Origin: Pseudomonas panipatensis
GTDB taxonomy: Bacteria > Pseudomonadota > Gammaproteobacteria > Pseudomonadales > Pseudomonadaceae
Length of the DNA: 64,000 bases
Direction of reading: 5' to 3'
Assembly: GCF_900099785.1 (NCBI RefSeq)
Contig: NZ_FNDS01000005.1
Coordinates: forward strand, 62,001 to 126,000
This document shows, piece by piece, positions 1 to 9,365 of this stretch (the stretch's first letter is position 1; each line of letters begins with the position of its first letter). A model generated the notes under the pieces. The model searched no databases. It was not told the origin of the DNA and saw nothing but the letters and a program-made list of their open reading frames with translations. The translations under genes and the position numbers were made by a program.

Positions 1-75
1 GCTGACCAGCCGCTCGGCTTCGTTCTGTGAGTCTTCCAGGATCAGCAGGCGGATGGTTTTCTTTTCATTGGCCAT
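1..75 (-). CDS. fimX: FimX, N-terminal fragment (cut by window edge)
   Basis: Only the first 25 codons are present. They encode MANEKKTIRLLILEDSQNEA followed by ERLVS, the start of a response-regulator receiver fold (ILEDS resembles the LxVDD acidic pocket). The sequence and the neighbouring genes match FimX, a multidomain REC-PAS-GGDEF-EAL protein. In P. aeruginosa FimX binds c-di-GMP through a catalytically inactive EAL domain and controls type IV pilus assembly and twitching at the pole. The gene lies 62 nt after the PilZ-type gene on the same strand and may be cotranscribed with it. The domains beyond REC are inferred from the family, not seen. Confidence 0.75.
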   Translation of the reverse strand, partial: MANEKKTIRLLILEDSQNEAERLVS

Positions 76-137
76 GGGGGCTGCTTTTACCGCACTGGAC
101 GGCAGCAAATAGGCGACAAATGGGAGAGGGCCCGAAT

Positions 138-1946
138 CTACAGCGACTTCCAGAGTGAGTCAAAGTCTTCCTCGCCCGGGCCCTTGCGCGAGTTCGAGGG
201 TGTGACTGGCTTATCGCCGGCGTCCCTCGGCAGCTCCTGAACACGGTATTCGTACTGGCTGAAGCTACCGGTGGAGGTCAGCTTGCGGCTCAAGGTGGCA
301 CGTCGTTCATCGCCGTGCAGGTTGATCTGTACGCGACTGCCTTCCTGGAACGGCAGGCGCGGGGTGATCAGCGTCGCCGGGCGCGAGATGGCGGCGATTT
401 CCGGCAGTAGCAGAGCGCGCAGGTACTGGCTGCTCTGTTCGGTCTTGCGCAGCAGTTGCAGTCCACAGGACTGCGCGAGCGGGGCGATCAGTTCGATGCC
501 CATCTGCGTGCCGCCGCCGCGGACCTGGCGAATCCAGCGGACCACCGCGACGCTCCAGCTCTGTCCCGGGGCATCCTGGATGCCGAGCAGTTCGCCGGCC
601 TGCAATTGGCTGGGAATCTCCTTGGGCCAGGTCAGGCAGTAACCGCCGGGGCTGTGGTTGACGATGGGCAGGGCGTAGGTCGGATAGTCTTCCGTGGACG
701 CATCATTCGGCGCAGCCTTGCTGTCTTTGGCGCTTAACGGTTGGTACTCGATTTCCTCCAGCGGCATGCCGGGTTGCCAGTCGGCGGTCTTTTGCGCGTC
801 GAAGGCATTGGCCCAGGCATCCTGGGTCTTCTCTTGCTTGAAGGTCGCAACGCCGACCGGCTCGGGGAGCTTGAGCACATCGGCGAATGCCTGGCGGCCG
901 GCGAGGTAGTAGTGCAGGGCGCTCATGCCAATGCAAAGGTTCAACTGGCCGTGGCCCTGGGTGCGCTGGAAGCTGCGCTCGGCGATATCGCCCCAGGCGC
1001 TCGCCAGGTGCTGCAGCAGGTCGATGCTGATGCCATGGTCGACGCGCAGGCTCAGGGCCGGCCGCTGCTCCGGGGTGGCTTCCAGGTAGGCGTTCAGCGC
1101 CGCGACCAAGTGCCGCGGGTCCATGCCCAGGCTACCGCTCAGGTCCGCGTCCTTGAACAGCGAGCGGTAGCGCGGCGGACCGTCCACCTGTGGCGCGATC
1201 ACGAAGAGGCTGGAGGCGGCGACGTTCGTCTGCAGGTGTGCCAGCTGCCCCCAGGACTCAAGGGCGTCGGCCAGGCGCGCGATATCGTTCTGGCGCATCT
1301 GGTTGCAGCGTGCGCACCCCAATAGCAGGACGGTCAGATAGGCCTGCTCGATGCTCAGGGCGTTGCCGTGCTTGGCCAGGTCGTCGCGCACGACCAGCTC
1401 CTGGAGGCCTTGCTGGCGCGCCAGTTGATACAGCTGGTGGAGTTCCAGCCAGAGGCTTTCCGGCACCGGGCAATACAACTGCAGCGCCCGCACCAGCGGG
1501 CCGCTGAGGCTGCGGATGGCGCGCTGCAGGGCAAGCGTGAGCAATTGCGCGCGTTCGCGGCTGAAGTGGGTCGCCTCGCGCACCACCACCAGCTTGTAGC
1601 CGACGGCCAGGTGATTCTGCAGCGCCTGGCAAAGATTGGCGACCTTGCGCGGGCGCTCGTCGAGGACGATGGATTGATTGAGGAAGTGCCGTTCCAGGTG
1701 CTGGCAGACCGATTGGACTTCCGGGCGGAAAAGCTCCAGGAGCTGCAGGCGCGCTTCCACCGGGAGCTTCAACTGGTTCAGCTCGATCAACCCCTGGTAG
1801 AGCTGGCGTGCGGTTTCCCCGAGATTGGCCTTTGGCAGGTGATCCAGCCAGTGCTTCAGATCGCGCGGATTGGCATTGCAGAAGCTCAGGCTGTCATGCG
1901 TCGGGGTAGGGACGCGCAGCAGTTTCTGGGGACTCGGGGTGACCAT
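138..1946 (-). CDS. Large conserved protein with degenerate C-terminal PilZ-like domain
   Basis: 602 aa, no signal peptide or membrane segment. The first ~370 residues are helical with no domain I can name. Residues ~425-500 resemble a PilZ c-di-GMP-binding barrel: N430-H-S-P-G-G435 fits the [D/N]xSxxG half of the signature, and a later MGIEL fits the last strand. The RxxxR half that should precede it is not visible, so c-di-GMP binding is doubtful. The last ~100 residues are charged. Its position directly upstream of fimX on the same strand suggests a role in the same c-di-GMP or pilus pathway; this is inference. A homologue sits beside fimX in P. aeruginosa. Confidence 0.7.
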   Translation of the reverse strand: MVTPSPQKLLRVPTPTHDSLSFCNANPRDLKHWLDHLPKANLGETARQLYQGLIELNQLKLPVEARLQLLELFRPEVQSVCQHLERHFLNQSIVLDERPRKVANLCQALQNHLAVGYKLVVVREATHFSRERAQLLTLALQRAIRSLSGPLVRALQLYCPVPESLWLELHQLYQLARQQGLQELVVRDDLAKHGNALSIEQAYLTVLLLGCARCNQMRQNDIARLADALESWGQLAHLQTNVAASSLFVIAPQVDGPPRYRSLFKDADLSGSLGMDPRHLVAALNAYLEATPEQRPALSLRVDHGISIDLLQHLASAWGDIAERSFQRTQGHGQLNLCIGMSALHYYLAGRQAFADVLKLPEPVGVATFKQEKTQDAWANAFDAQKTADWQPGMPLEEIEYQPLSAKDSKAAPNDASTEDYPTYALPIVNHSPGGYCLTWPKEIPSQLQAGELLGIQDAPGQSWSVAVVRWIRQVRGGGTQMGIELIAPLAQSCGLQLLRKTEQSSQYLRALLLPEIAAISRPATLITPRLPFQEGSRVQINLHGDERRATLSRKLTSTGSFSQYEYRVQELPRDAGDKPVTPSNSRKGPGEEDFDSLWKSL

Positions 1947-2195
1947 GGTTGGGTGAGGTGCTCCACAATCTGTGGCAGTCTGGCAGACCGTTTTGTAAGC
2001 CTGTGCCCGGCTTTTTCCGAAACTCTAGCAGTATCCCTCTCAGATAACAGCCCATCTAGGGGCTGGGCATTCTGTAAGTGTTTGGATACGGCGGGGCGGG
2101 CGAGACGGCTGGCAAAGCGCCAGTTGACGGACACCGCCGGATGCCCGGAGGAAGAGAGGAGGAGCGCTGGCCGTGCGCTCCTCTCCGGGCAGGGA
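1947..2195. other. Intergenic region before the PilZ-like gene
   Basis: 249 nt between two minus-strand genes. It holds the hairpin downstream of psd at 2159-2183. The rest presumably carries the promoter of the PilZ-like gene and fimX, but I could not pick a convincing -35/-10 pair. No credible ORF is present. Confidence 0.5.
2159..2183 (-). terminator. Hairpin downstream of psd
   Basis: GAGGAGCGC (2159-2167) pairs perfectly with GCGCTCCTC (2175-2183) across a 7-nt loop, 12 nt past the psd stop codon. Read on the minus strand it is followed by a pyrimidine-rich but not pure-U stretch, so it is a possible but not textbook intrinsic terminator. Confidence 0.4.
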
Positions 2196-3065
2196 TCAGC
2201 CTTGGCGGGCGGTGCCCAGCAGTTGGCCCATGCGCACCGGGCTGCCGGCGGCCAGTTGCTGGGCCCAACCGATCTGCTCGGGGCCGAACAGGACAATCGC
2301 GGTGGAGCCCAGCTTGAAGCGGCCCAGCTCGGCGCCTTTTTCCAGATGGATCGGGGCGCGGGCGGCCTCGTCGTAGCGGAACGTCTTCAGTTGGCGCTTG
2401 GGCGGCGTGACCAGGCCGGCCCAGACGGTCTCGATGGACGCCACGATCATCGCGCCGACGAGCACCACGGCCATGGGGCCGCGCTCGGTGTCGAACAGAC
2501 AGACCACGCGCTCATTGCGGGCGAAGAGTTCCGGCACCTGCTCGGCGGTGAGCTGGTTCACCGAGAACAGCCGTCCCGGTACGTAGACCATCTCCTTGAG
2601 CGTGCCGGCCAGCGGCATGTGCACGCGGTGATAATCCTTCGGCGACAGATAGACGGTGGCAAATTCGCCGCCCATGAAGGGGGCGGCGCGCTCGGCGTCG
2701 CCACCGAGCAGTTCGGTCAGGCTATAGCTGTGGCCTTTGGCCTGGAACACCCGGCCGTGCTCGATCGGGCCGAGCTGGCTGATGGCGCCATCGGCCGGGC
2801 AGAGCACGCCGCCGGGGGTGTCGTCGAGGGCGCGCGCGCCATCCTTCAGCGCGCGGGTGAAGAAGGCGTTGAAGTGCTCGTAGGCCGAGAGATCCTCGAC
2901 CTGGGCCTCGCGCATGTCGACCTGATAGCGGCGGGCGAACCAGGGGATCAGGCGGTCCTTGAACCAGGGCGCGCGGCATTCGGCGGCGCAGCCGATCAGG
3001 CGCGACAGCAGGTGATGCGGCAGCAGGTACTGGGCGAGGATGAACAGACGATCTTTGAACGACAT
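2196..3065 (-). CDS. psd: Phosphatidylserine decarboxylase proenzyme
   Basis: 289 aa. Converts phosphatidylserine to phosphatidylethanolamine at the inner membrane. The LGST motif is at residues 252-255; the family self-cleaves before the Ser (S254) to give alpha and beta chains, with the Ser becoming the pyruvoyl cofactor. The conserved PADG ([10 protein letters not shown]-type) and [11 protein letters not shown] blocks are present, as expected for a proteobacterial type I Psd. Length is typical. It begins 3 nt after the rhdA stop codon, so rhdA and psd form one minus-strand transcription unit, which ends at the hairpin at 2159-2183. Confidence 0.97.
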   Translation of the reverse strand: MSFKDRLFILAQYLLPHHLLSRLIGCAAECRAPWFKDRLIPWFARRYQVDMREAQVEDLSAYEHFNAFFTRALKDGARALDDTPGGVLCPADGAISQLGPIEHGRVFQAKGHSYSLTELLGGDAERAAPFMGGEFATVYLSPKDYHRVHMPLAGTLKEMVYVPGRLFSVNQLTAEQVPELFARNERVVCLFDTERGPMAVVLVGAMIVASIETVWAGLVTPPKRQLKTFRYDEAARAPIHLEKGAELGRFKLGSTAIVLFGPEQIGWAQQLAAGSPVRMGQLLGTARQG

Positions 3066-3068
3066 TCC

Positions 3069-3884
3069 TTAAACCTCTACAGGGGTGTCGGGGTGGTTGC
3101 CCCACTCCGACCAGGAGCCGGCGTAGCCCTTGACCCGCGGATAGCCGAGGGCCTTGGCCACCAGGTAGGTGAAGCCGGAGCGATGGTGGGTTTGGCAGTG
3201 GGTGATCACTTCCTTGTCCGGGGTAATGCCGAGATCGCGCAGGATCTGCGCCATGTCGGTGCGGATGCGCAGCGCGCGGGCCGGGTCCATGCCGGCGGTC
3301 CACTCGAAGTTGACCGCGCCGGGAATGTGCCCGCCCTTGGCTGCGAGGACCTTTTCGCCACGGTACTCACTGGGGTTGCGCGCATCCCAGATGGCCAGGT
3401 CGGCGGCGCCGAGCCGGCTCTGCAGGTACTCGCGGGTGGCCGTGGGCTCGTCATGCAGGGTCAGTGGCAGCGGGCCGCCGACCGGGGCTGGTACCTCACG
3501 GCTGAGTTCGCGGCCTTCGGCCAGCCAGGCGTGTAGGCCGCCGTCGAGGTAGTGGTAGCGGTGATGGCCGATGACATCCAGCAGCCAGATGAAACGCCCG
3601 GCCCAGCCGCCACCTTCGTCGTCATAGACGACGTAGACGGCGTCCGAACGGTGCCCCAGTTCGCCGAACAGGGCCTCCAGGTCGGCCTTGGCCGGCAACA
3701 GGCCGGGGGCCGGCGGTTGCGCCCATTGGGTGCGCTTGGGGTCGACGAAGCGGGCGCCGGGCAGGTGGCCTTCGGCGTAGCGTGCCGCGCTGGTCAGGTC
3801 GACCAGGATCAGTTCGGGGGCGCCGAGGTGCGGAGCCAACTCGGCCGGTTCGATCACCAGGGGCAGGGCGGAAAAGGCGGACAT
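3069..3884 (-). CDS. rhdA: Thiosulfate sulfurtransferase (rhodanese RhdA)
   Basis: 271 aa, two tandem rhodanese domains (roughly 1-135 inactive, 150-271 catalytic). The active-site loop CQTHHR starts at Cys230, the same loop and residue number as in Azotobacter vinelandii RhdA. That loop differs from the CRxGxxR of most rhodaneses and is associated with sulfane-sulfur and selenium handling. The ATG at 3884 is preferred over an in-frame TTG at 3899 because GGGAG lies 8 nt before it and the length then matches the family. It is followed 3 nt later by psd. Confidence 0.95.
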   Translation of the reverse strand: MSAFSALPLVIEPAELAPHLGAPELILVDLTSAARYAEGHLPGARFVDPKRTQWAQPPAPGLLPAKADLEALFGELGHRSDAVYVVYDDEGGGWAGRFIWLLDVIGHHRYHYLDGGLHAWLAEGRELSREVPAPVGGPLPLTLHDEPTATREYLQSRLGAADLAIWDARNPSEYRGEKVLAAKGGHIPGAVNFEWTAGMDPARALRIRTDMAQILRDLGITPDKEVITHCQTHHRSGFTYLVAKALGYPRVKGYAGSWSEWGNHPDTPVEV

Positions 3885-4042
3885 GTCAGGGTCTCCCAAT
3901 GCGGCCGGACGCGTCAGAGGAATGGCGGCTGGCGGCCCGCTTCGAGGTGCGGGCTGCGCCCTTTAAAAAGGCGGCAGTGTAACGGAAAGCGCGACGGCGC
4001 TGGCGCGCAATCGCGTGAACGGGGTTTGCTGCAACGGGCGGC
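3885..4042. other. Intergenic region before rhdA
   Basis: 158 nt between the HDOD gene and rhdA, both on the minus strand. It should hold the rhdA-psd promoter. I see no clear -10/-35 pair and no small gene. Confidence 0.4.
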
Positions 4043-5563
4043 TCAGCCCTGGCCGCCGGCGAACTGCTGGATGCCGCGCTCGATGCACTGGCAGGTTTTG
4101 TCGAAGGCCTGCGCCTGTACTTCGCTGATCGCCTGGCCCTGGCGATCGGCCACGACCAGCATGACTACCTTGGTGCCGCGGCTCAGTGAGCGCAGCATCA
4201 GGTGCTCGCTGGGCAACGCACTCTTCAGGCGTCCGGGCAGCACGGCGGAGTAGTCGGCAATGTTGCCCGGATTCAGCTGCAGCCGCGCCGGGCGCTGCAA
4301 CAGCTTGCGCAACAACTGGCTGTTGGCTACCGAAAGCTGCAGGGCCTCGGCCGGTTGCGCGAGGCCGAAGCCACGGCGTGCCTGCAACAGGCTCTGCTGG
4401 CGGTCGGCGAGCAATAGCGCGCCGCGGCCATAACCGCAGGCCTGCAATGCCTCGGCCGCGCAGTCGAGCAATTGCAGCAGGTTGCTGAAGGGGCTGGGAC
4501 TGCGCAGCAGTTCGGCGCAGTGCCGGCGCCACTGATCGGGACTGCCCATCGGCTGCGCCGGTTTCTCCGCGCGGGGCAACCAGCGCCGGCTGTCCCAGGG
4601 CCACAGCAGCGCCTGGGCCGGGTGCCAGTAGCGTGGGTCGGCGTCGCGTCGGGCGCTCTGCGCGGCCAGGCCGTGCACCTGTTGTTGCAGGTCTTCCAGC
4701 GGCATTTGCAGGTAGAGCGCGGTTAGGCGCTGCCAGCGCAGCATGTGCGGGCCGCTCCAGGACTGGTGGGCGGCCATCGCCAGGCTGTTGGCCAGGAGGA
4801 TGGTATTGGCGGGGCGGGTCAGCCAGCGGGCCAGTTCCGGATCGGCATCCAGGCGTTGCTGCTGGGCCAGCGGTTGGCTCTCAGCGTGGGCCAGGTGCAG
4901 CGCGCGCACCAGCAGTTCGCGGTCTTCGCTGAGCAGGCGCAGGCCCTGGCCGATCCATTCCGGCAAGCGCCAGCGCTCGGCCAGGGCCAGGCACAGTGGC
5001 AGCAGGCGCATGCCGAGCAACGCCTCCTCGACCTCGGCGCTGGCGCGGCCTTGGCCGAACACCTGCTGTTGCCATTGCTCCAGCAGGTCCGGGCGGGCGG
5101 TTGCCAGCGCCCACAGTGGCGCCAGGGTGAACAGGCTACCCCAATGGATCTCCTGCCAGAGCCGCGCCAGGCGGCCGGCGAACAGGCCGCTGGCTTGCTG
5201 CATGGCGTGGCGGCTGATCAGCAGCATCTGTCCCAGGGCTGGGGGCATGTCCGCCTGCTTGACGCTGGGCAGGCGCTCCAGTAGCGCCGAGGCCCTGCTC
5301 AGTCCCAGGCGGCTGAGGGCTACCTCCAGGCTTTCCGCCGGATTGTCACGCGCGCTGGCGGCGCGGTTGGCTTCGCGCAGGATGGCCAGCGCCAGGGTCG
5401 GGCAGTCCTGCAGCAGCTCGGCGATGTCGCGCAGGGAGCGGCGATTGTCGGCCAGCGCGCGGCGGATGCGCTCATGCTGCTCGGCCGGAACCGGCAACGG
5501 CAGGTTCTCCAGCAGCTGGAGCCAGGAGGCGAGGCGGTCCTTATCGGGAATCTGGAGGGGCAT
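4043..5563 (-). CDS. HDOD-domain protein
   Basis: 506 aa, cytoplasmic. The N-terminal half (about residues 15-230) reads as an HDOD domain: a helical fold related to HD phosphohydrolases but lacking the metal-binding His-Asp pair, used in signalling. The C-terminal ~170 residues (from about 340) may be a GAF-like sensory region, but the match is weak. It is transcribed away from motAB, sharing the 5564-5682 spacer. HDOD proteins in pseudomonads are often linked to c-di-GMP, chemotaxis or surface signalling, which fits the neighbours fimX and motAB. The specific role is unknown. Confidence 0.7.
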   Translation of the reverse strand: MPLQIPDKDRLASWLQLLENLPLPVPAEQHERIRRALADNRRSLRDIAELLQDCPTLALAILREANRAASARDNPAESLEVALSRLGLSRASALLERLPSVKQADMPPALGQMLLISRHAMQQASGLFAGRLARLWQEIHWGSLFTLAPLWALATARPDLLEQWQQQVFGQGRASAEVEEALLGMRLLPLCLALAERWRLPEWIGQGLRLLSEDRELLVRALHLAHAESQPLAQQQRLDADPELARWLTRPANTILLANSLAMAAHQSWSGPHMLRWQRLTALYLQMPLEDLQQQVHGLAAQSARRDADPRYWHPAQALLWPWDSRRWLPRAEKPAQPMGSPDQWRRHCAELLRSPSPFSNLLQLLDCAAEALQACGYGRGALLLADRQQSLLQARRGFGLAQPAEALQLSVANSQLLRKLLQRPARLQLNPGNIADYSAVLPGRLKSALPSEHLMLRSLSRGTKVVMLVVADRQGQAISEVQAQAFDKTCQCIERGIQQFAGGQG

Positions 5564-5599
5564 GCTGGGGCGCCAAACTGGTTTTTAGTGTTGTCAGCC

Positions 5600-5626
5600 T
5601 ATAGTCTTGCGCGGTTTCTCCGATAA
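5600..5626 (+). promoter_or_regulatory. Candidate sigma-28 (FliA) promoter of motAB
   Basis: TATAGTCT (5600-5607), an 11-nt spacer, then TCCGATAA (5619-5626). The flagellar consensus is TAAAGTTT-N11-GCCGATAA, so 13 of 16 positions match with exact spacing. The start of transcription would be near 5633, about 50 nt before motA. The sequence match is seen; use by FliA is inferred. Confidence 0.6.
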
Positions 5627-5682
5627 CAACAGGGAGGCATCTAATCGCCTCCAGTTCTATATCACTGTTCCAGTCGGTTCCT

Positions 5683-6534
5683 ATGGCAAAAATTATCGGC
5701 ATTATCGTCATCCTGGGTAGCGTCCTCGGCGGCTACATGCTTTCCGGCGGCAAGATCGCGGCGATCATCCAGCCCTTCGAGGTGTTGATCATCGGCGGCG
5801 CGGCGCTGGGCGCCTTCCTGCAGGCCAACCCCGGCAGCACCTTCATGACGGTGCTGAAGAAAGCGCCGAAGATGTTCAGCAATCGCTTCACGCACGTCTT
5901 CTACCTGGAAGTGCTGGGCATGCTCTACGAGATTCTCAACAAGAGCCGCCGCGAGGGCATGATGGCCATCGAGGTGGACCTCGAAGAACCCGAGTCGAGC
6001 CCGATCTTCAGCAAGTACCCGGCCGTGCTCAAGGATGCGCGGATGATCGCCTACATCTGCGATTACCTGCGCATCATGTCCTCCGGCAACATGGCGCCGC
6101 ACGAGCTGGAAGGCTTGTTCGACATGGAACTGGGCAGTCTCAAGGAAGAACTCGAACACCCCTCCCATGCGGTGACCCGCGTGGCCGACGGCCTGCCCGG
6201 CTTCGGTATCGTCGCCGCGGTGCTCGGCATCGTCATCACCATGGCCCTGCTGGGGCAGGGCAGCCAGGCCGAAATCGGTCACCATGTCGCCGCGGCGCTG
6301 GTCGGTACCTTCCTCGGTATTCTCGCCGCCTATGGCTTCGTCGGTCCGCTGGCCAATGCCCTGGAGCATGACGCCAAGGAAGAGCTGAACCTCTACGAGT
6401 CGATCAAGGCGTGCCTGGTCGCGTCGGCCTCCGGCATGCCGCCGTCATTGGCGGTGGAGTTCGGCCGCAAGGTACTGCTGCCGGCGCATCGGCCGAGCTT
6501 CAGTGACCTTGAGCAGGCAGTACGCGGTCGCTGA
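5683..6534 (+). CDS. motA: Flagellar motor stator protein MotA
   Basis: 283 aa inner-membrane protein. It forms the proton-conducting stator with MotB and drives flagellar rotation by contacting FliG. The N-terminal hydrophobic segment (GIIVILGSVLGGYMLSGG) and the later pair (about residues 165-225, including GFGIVAAVLGIVITM and GTFLGILAAYGFVGPLANAL) fit the four-TM MotA layout. The large cytoplasmic loop between carries the charged RREGMMAIE region. Length is usual for the proton-type MotA. motB starts 3 nt later. Confidence 0.97.
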   Translation: MAKIIGIIVILGSVLGGYMLSGGKIAAIIQPFEVLIIGGAALGAFLQANPGSTFMTVLKKAPKMFSNRFTHVFYLEVLGMLYEILNKSRREGMMAIEVDLEEPESSPIFSKYPAVLKDARMIAYICDYLRIMSSGNMAPHELEGLFDMELGSLKEELEHPSHAVTRVADGLPGFGIVAAVLGIVITMALLGQGSQAEIGHHVAAALVGTFLGILAAYGFVGPLANALEHDAKEELNLYESIKACLVASASGMPPSLAVEFGRKVLLPAHRPSFSDLEQAVRGR

Positions 6535-6537
6535 GTC

Positions 6538-7611
6538 ATGGATAACAACCAGCCGATCATCGTCAAGCGCGTCAAGCGATACGCCGCCGGGCACCACGGC
6601 GGCGGCTGGAAGATCGCTTTCGCCGACTTCGCCACGGCGATGATGGCGTTCTTCCTGGTGCTCTGGCTGCTGTCCTCGGCGACGCCCGAGCAGAAGAAGG
6701 CGATTTCCGGCTATTTCCAGGACCCCATCGGCTTCACCGAGAGCGCCAGCCCCTACGTCATCGATCTGGGCGGCACGCCGACGCCGGCGCCGGACAAGAC
6801 CTTGAACCCCAAGGTGCAAGCGCAGCCGCAGTCCGACGAGACGCGCGTCAGCCCTGAATCGGAAACCCAGGTGAATCCGGCCGACGCCGAGCGCCAGGCC
6901 GAGCAGATCGAGCGCGAGCGCCTCGAACTGCTGCTCCAGGAGCTGCAGAACAAGGTCGATGAAAACCCCACGCTGAAGCGCTTCAAGGACCAGATCCTGT
7001 TCGAGATCACCCGCGACGGGCTGCGCATCCAGATCGTCGACGCCGAAAACCGGCCGATGTTCGACCTTGGCAGTGCGCGCCTGCAGCCGTATTTCGAGGA
7101 CATCCTGCTGGCCCTTGCGGAAACCATCAAACAGGTGCCGAACAAGATCAGCATCAGCGGCCATACCGACGGCAAGCCCTACGCCGGCGGCGGCGACTTC
7201 GGCAACTGGGAACTCTCCGCCAACCGCGCCAACGCTGCGCGCCGGGCGCTGGTGGCCGGCGGTTACCCGGAGGGGCAGATCGCGCGGGTGGTCGGCTATT
7301 CCTCGTCGATGCTGTTCGACCGCAAGGACCCGCTGAACCCGGTGAATCGACGCATCGACATCATTGTCCTGACCAAGCGCGCACAGCGCGCCATCGAAGG
7401 GCAGGATGGCGCTGAGCAGCCGGGTGCCGGTAAGCCGAGCGATCCGGCGGCCAGCCAGGAGGGTATGCCGGCAGCGCCTGGGCAGCCGACCGCTGCGCCC
7501 GCCGGTGCGACCACGGGGCAGCCGCTGCCCGCCGAGCAGGTGCGAGAAAAACTCAACCTGTTCGACGACGGCGGCTCGCTCAAGCTCGAAGAGCTACAGA
7601 AGAAAAAATAG
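6538..7611 (+). CDS. motB: Flagellar motor stator protein MotB
   Basis: 357 aa. One TM segment near residues 27-48 contains the proton-binding Asp30 in AFADFATAMMAFFLVLW. An OmpA-like peptidoglycan-binding domain follows (about 190-285, with ISISGHTDGKPY and SANRANAARR). The C-terminal ~60 residues are Pro/Ala/Gly/Gln-rich and low in complexity, longer than in E. coli MotB. It follows motA by 3 nt and shares its promoter. Its 3' end faces rsgA 58 nt away. Confidence 0.97.
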   Translation: MDNNQPIIVKRVKRYAAGHHGGGWKIAFADFATAMMAFFLVLWLLSSATPEQKKAISGYFQDPIGFTESASPYVIDLGGTPTPAPDKTLNPKVQAQPQSDETRVSPESETQVNPADAERQAEQIERERLELLLQELQNKVDENPTLKRFKDQILFEITRDGLRIQIVDAENRPMFDLGSARLQPYFEDILLALAETIKQVPNKISISGHTDGKPYAGGGDFGNWELSANRANAARRALVAGGYPEGQIARVVGYSSSMLFDRKDPLNPVNRRIDIIVLTKRAQRAIEGQDGAEQPGAGKPSDPAASQEGMPAAPGQPTAAPAGATTGQPLPAEQVREKLNLFDDGGSLKLEELQKKK

Positions 7612-7669
7612 TCGACGCGCCTTTGCCGCCATCCGCCTTGCTCCCACAAGGCCGGGTGGCGGGCATCGC

Positions 7670-8701
7670 TCAGTAGGCGGTTTCCGGCAGGCTGGCGAGG
7701 ATGTGCCGGTAGCTGGCCATCCGCTGTGCGCTGACTTTGCCTTCCTCCAGCGCCTTGAGCAGGGCGCAGCCCGGCTCCCGGTCATGCTTGCAGTCGCGGA
7801 AGCGGCAGCGTCCCAGCAGGTCGCGGAATTCGATGAAGCCGGCTTCGACGTCGTCACGCGTGACATGGCCCAGGCCGAATTCACGGATGCCGGGAGAGTC
7901 GATCAGGTCGCCGCCAGCGGGGAAGTGGAAGAGGCGCGCCGTGGTGGTGGTATGGGTGCCCTTGCCGGTCACCTCCGACAGCTCGCCGACGCGGGTGTCC
8001 ACACCCGGCAGCAAGGCATTCACCAGCGACGACTTGCCCACCCCGGACTGCCCGACGAACACGCTGACGTGCTCGTTCAGCGCCGCGCGCAGGGCGTCCA
8101 TGGCCAGTCCATTGAACGCCGAGACTTCGAGCAGCGGATAACCCAGTTCGCGGTAGGTGCTCAGCAGGCCGTCGATCTGCGCGGTGTTCTGCTCGTCGAT
8201 CAGGTCGGCTTTGTTCAGCAGCAACAGCGGCTGGATGCCGGCATGTTCGGCGGCCACCAGGTAGCGGTCGATCAGGTTGGCGTGGGGTTCCGGGCGTGGC
8301 GCGAAGACGATGACGATGCGGTCGACGTTGGCCGCTACTGGCTTGAGCAGGCCGCGCATGTCCGGGCGGCACAGCTCGGAGCGGCGCGGCAGTTGCGCGA
8401 CGATCACGCCGATGCCCTGATTGCCGGGGCGCCAGACCACTTGGTCGCCAGTGACCAGGGGTGGCAGGTTGGCCCGCAGGTGACAGCGGAATACCTGGCC
8501 GGCGTCCTCGCCCTCCTGGGCCTCGACCTCGACCTGTACGCCAAAGTGAGCGATCACCTGGCCGGTCTGTTCGGGGCCGAGGTCGCCGCCTTCCAGTTCC
8601 TCCAGAGCGCGCGATTCGCGCTTGGCCGCGCGCGCGGCGCGTTCTTCCTGGATCTTTTCGATCCGCCAGCTCTGCCGGCGGGTGAGGTGACGCTTAGCCA
8701 T
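7670..8701 (-). CDS. rsgA: Small-ribosomal-subunit biogenesis GTPase RsgA
   Basis: 343 aa. A circularly permuted GTPase that checks late 30S maturation and releases RbfA. Order: basic N-terminus ([10 protein letters not shown]), OB fold, then permuted G motifs with [10 protein letters not shown] (G4) ahead of GQSGVGKS (G1, residues 217-224), then the Cys/His zinc site near the end ([14 protein letters not shown]). The frame stays open for ~240 codons upstream across orn, but the start at 8701 gives the family length and the usual MAKR start. It diverges from orn with a 90-nt spacer. Confidence 0.96.
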   Translation of the reverse strand: MAKRHLTRRQSWRIEKIQEERAARAAKRESRALEELEGGDLGPEQTGQVIAHFGVQVEVEAQEGEDAGQVFRCHLRANLPPLVTGDQVVWRPGNQGIGVIVAQLPRRSELCRPDMRGLLKPVAANVDRIVIVFAPRPEPHANLIDRYLVAAEHAGIQPLLLLNKADLIDEQNTAQIDGLLSTYRELGYPLLEVSAFNGLAMDALRAALNEHVSVFVGQSGVGKSSLVNALLPGVDTRVGELSEVTGKGTHTTTTARLFHFPAGGDLIDSPGIREFGLGHVTRDDVEAGFIEFRDLLGRCRFRDCKHDREPGCALLKALEEGKVSAQRMASYRHILASLPETAY

Positions 8702-8791
8702 ATGCGGTCCACGGGAAAAATCGCTGGCGAGTTTAGCATGCGTCCCGGTGCTTCCCGCTAAACTACGGGGCTTGAGCCTAGGAGCCGCACC

Positions 8792-9334
8792 ATGCAGAAC
8801 CCACAGAACCTGATTTGGATCGACCTGGAGATGACCGGCCTTGATCCGGACCGCGACGTCATCATCGAAATGGCCACCATCGTCACCGACAGCGAACTGA
8901 ACATCCTCGAAGAAGGCCCGGTGATCGCCGTGCACCAGCCCGATGACGTGCTCGCCGGGATGGATGAGTGGAACACCCGCCAGCATGGCCAGTCGGGGCT
9001 GACCCAGCGGGTCCGCGAAAGCAGCATTTCCGCCGCCGAGGCCGAGGCGCAAACCCTGGCGTTCCTGGAGAAATGGGTGCCCAAGCGCTCTTCGCCGATC
9101 TGTGGCAACAGCATCTGCCAGGACCGCCGCTTCCTCTACCGGCACATGCCGAAGCTGGAGGCCTACTTCCATTACCGCAACCTCGACGTTTCCACCCTGA
9201 AGGAACTCGCCGCGCGCTGGGCGCCGCAGCTTCGCGACGGCTTCAAGAAGGGCAGCACGCACCTGGCACTGGACGACATTCGTGAGTCCATCGCCGAACT
9301 GCGCTACTACCGCGAGACCTTCATCAAGGTTTGA
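8792..9334 (+). CDS. orn: Oligoribonuclease
   Basis: 180 aa. A 3'-5' exonuclease that degrades di- to pentaribonucleotides, including the pGpG formed from c-di-GMP, and is essential in many pseudomonads. DEDDh family: Asp and Glu in [10 protein letters not shown] at the start, further acidic residues in the middle, and the final His/Asp in [12 protein letters not shown]. Length is exact for the family. Transcribed divergently from rsgA and converges on queG with a 31-nt gap. Confidence 0.97.
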   Translation: MQNPQNLIWIDLEMTGLDPDRDVIIEMATIVTDSELNILEEGPVIAVHQPDDVLAGMDEWNTRQHGQSGLTQRVRESSISAAEAEAQTLAFLEKWVPKRSSPICGNSICQDRRFLYRHMPKLEAYFHYRNLDVSTLKELAARWAPQLRDGFKKGSTHLALDDIRESIAELRYYRETFIKV

Positions 9335-9365
9335 GTCGTGCGTTCGGGGTGGGCTGGCGCTGCGT

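Noticed and set aside
1368-3536. 722-codon open frame on the plus strand
   Set aside because: Runs antisense through the PilZ-like gene, psd and rhdA, and no real gene would span three others.
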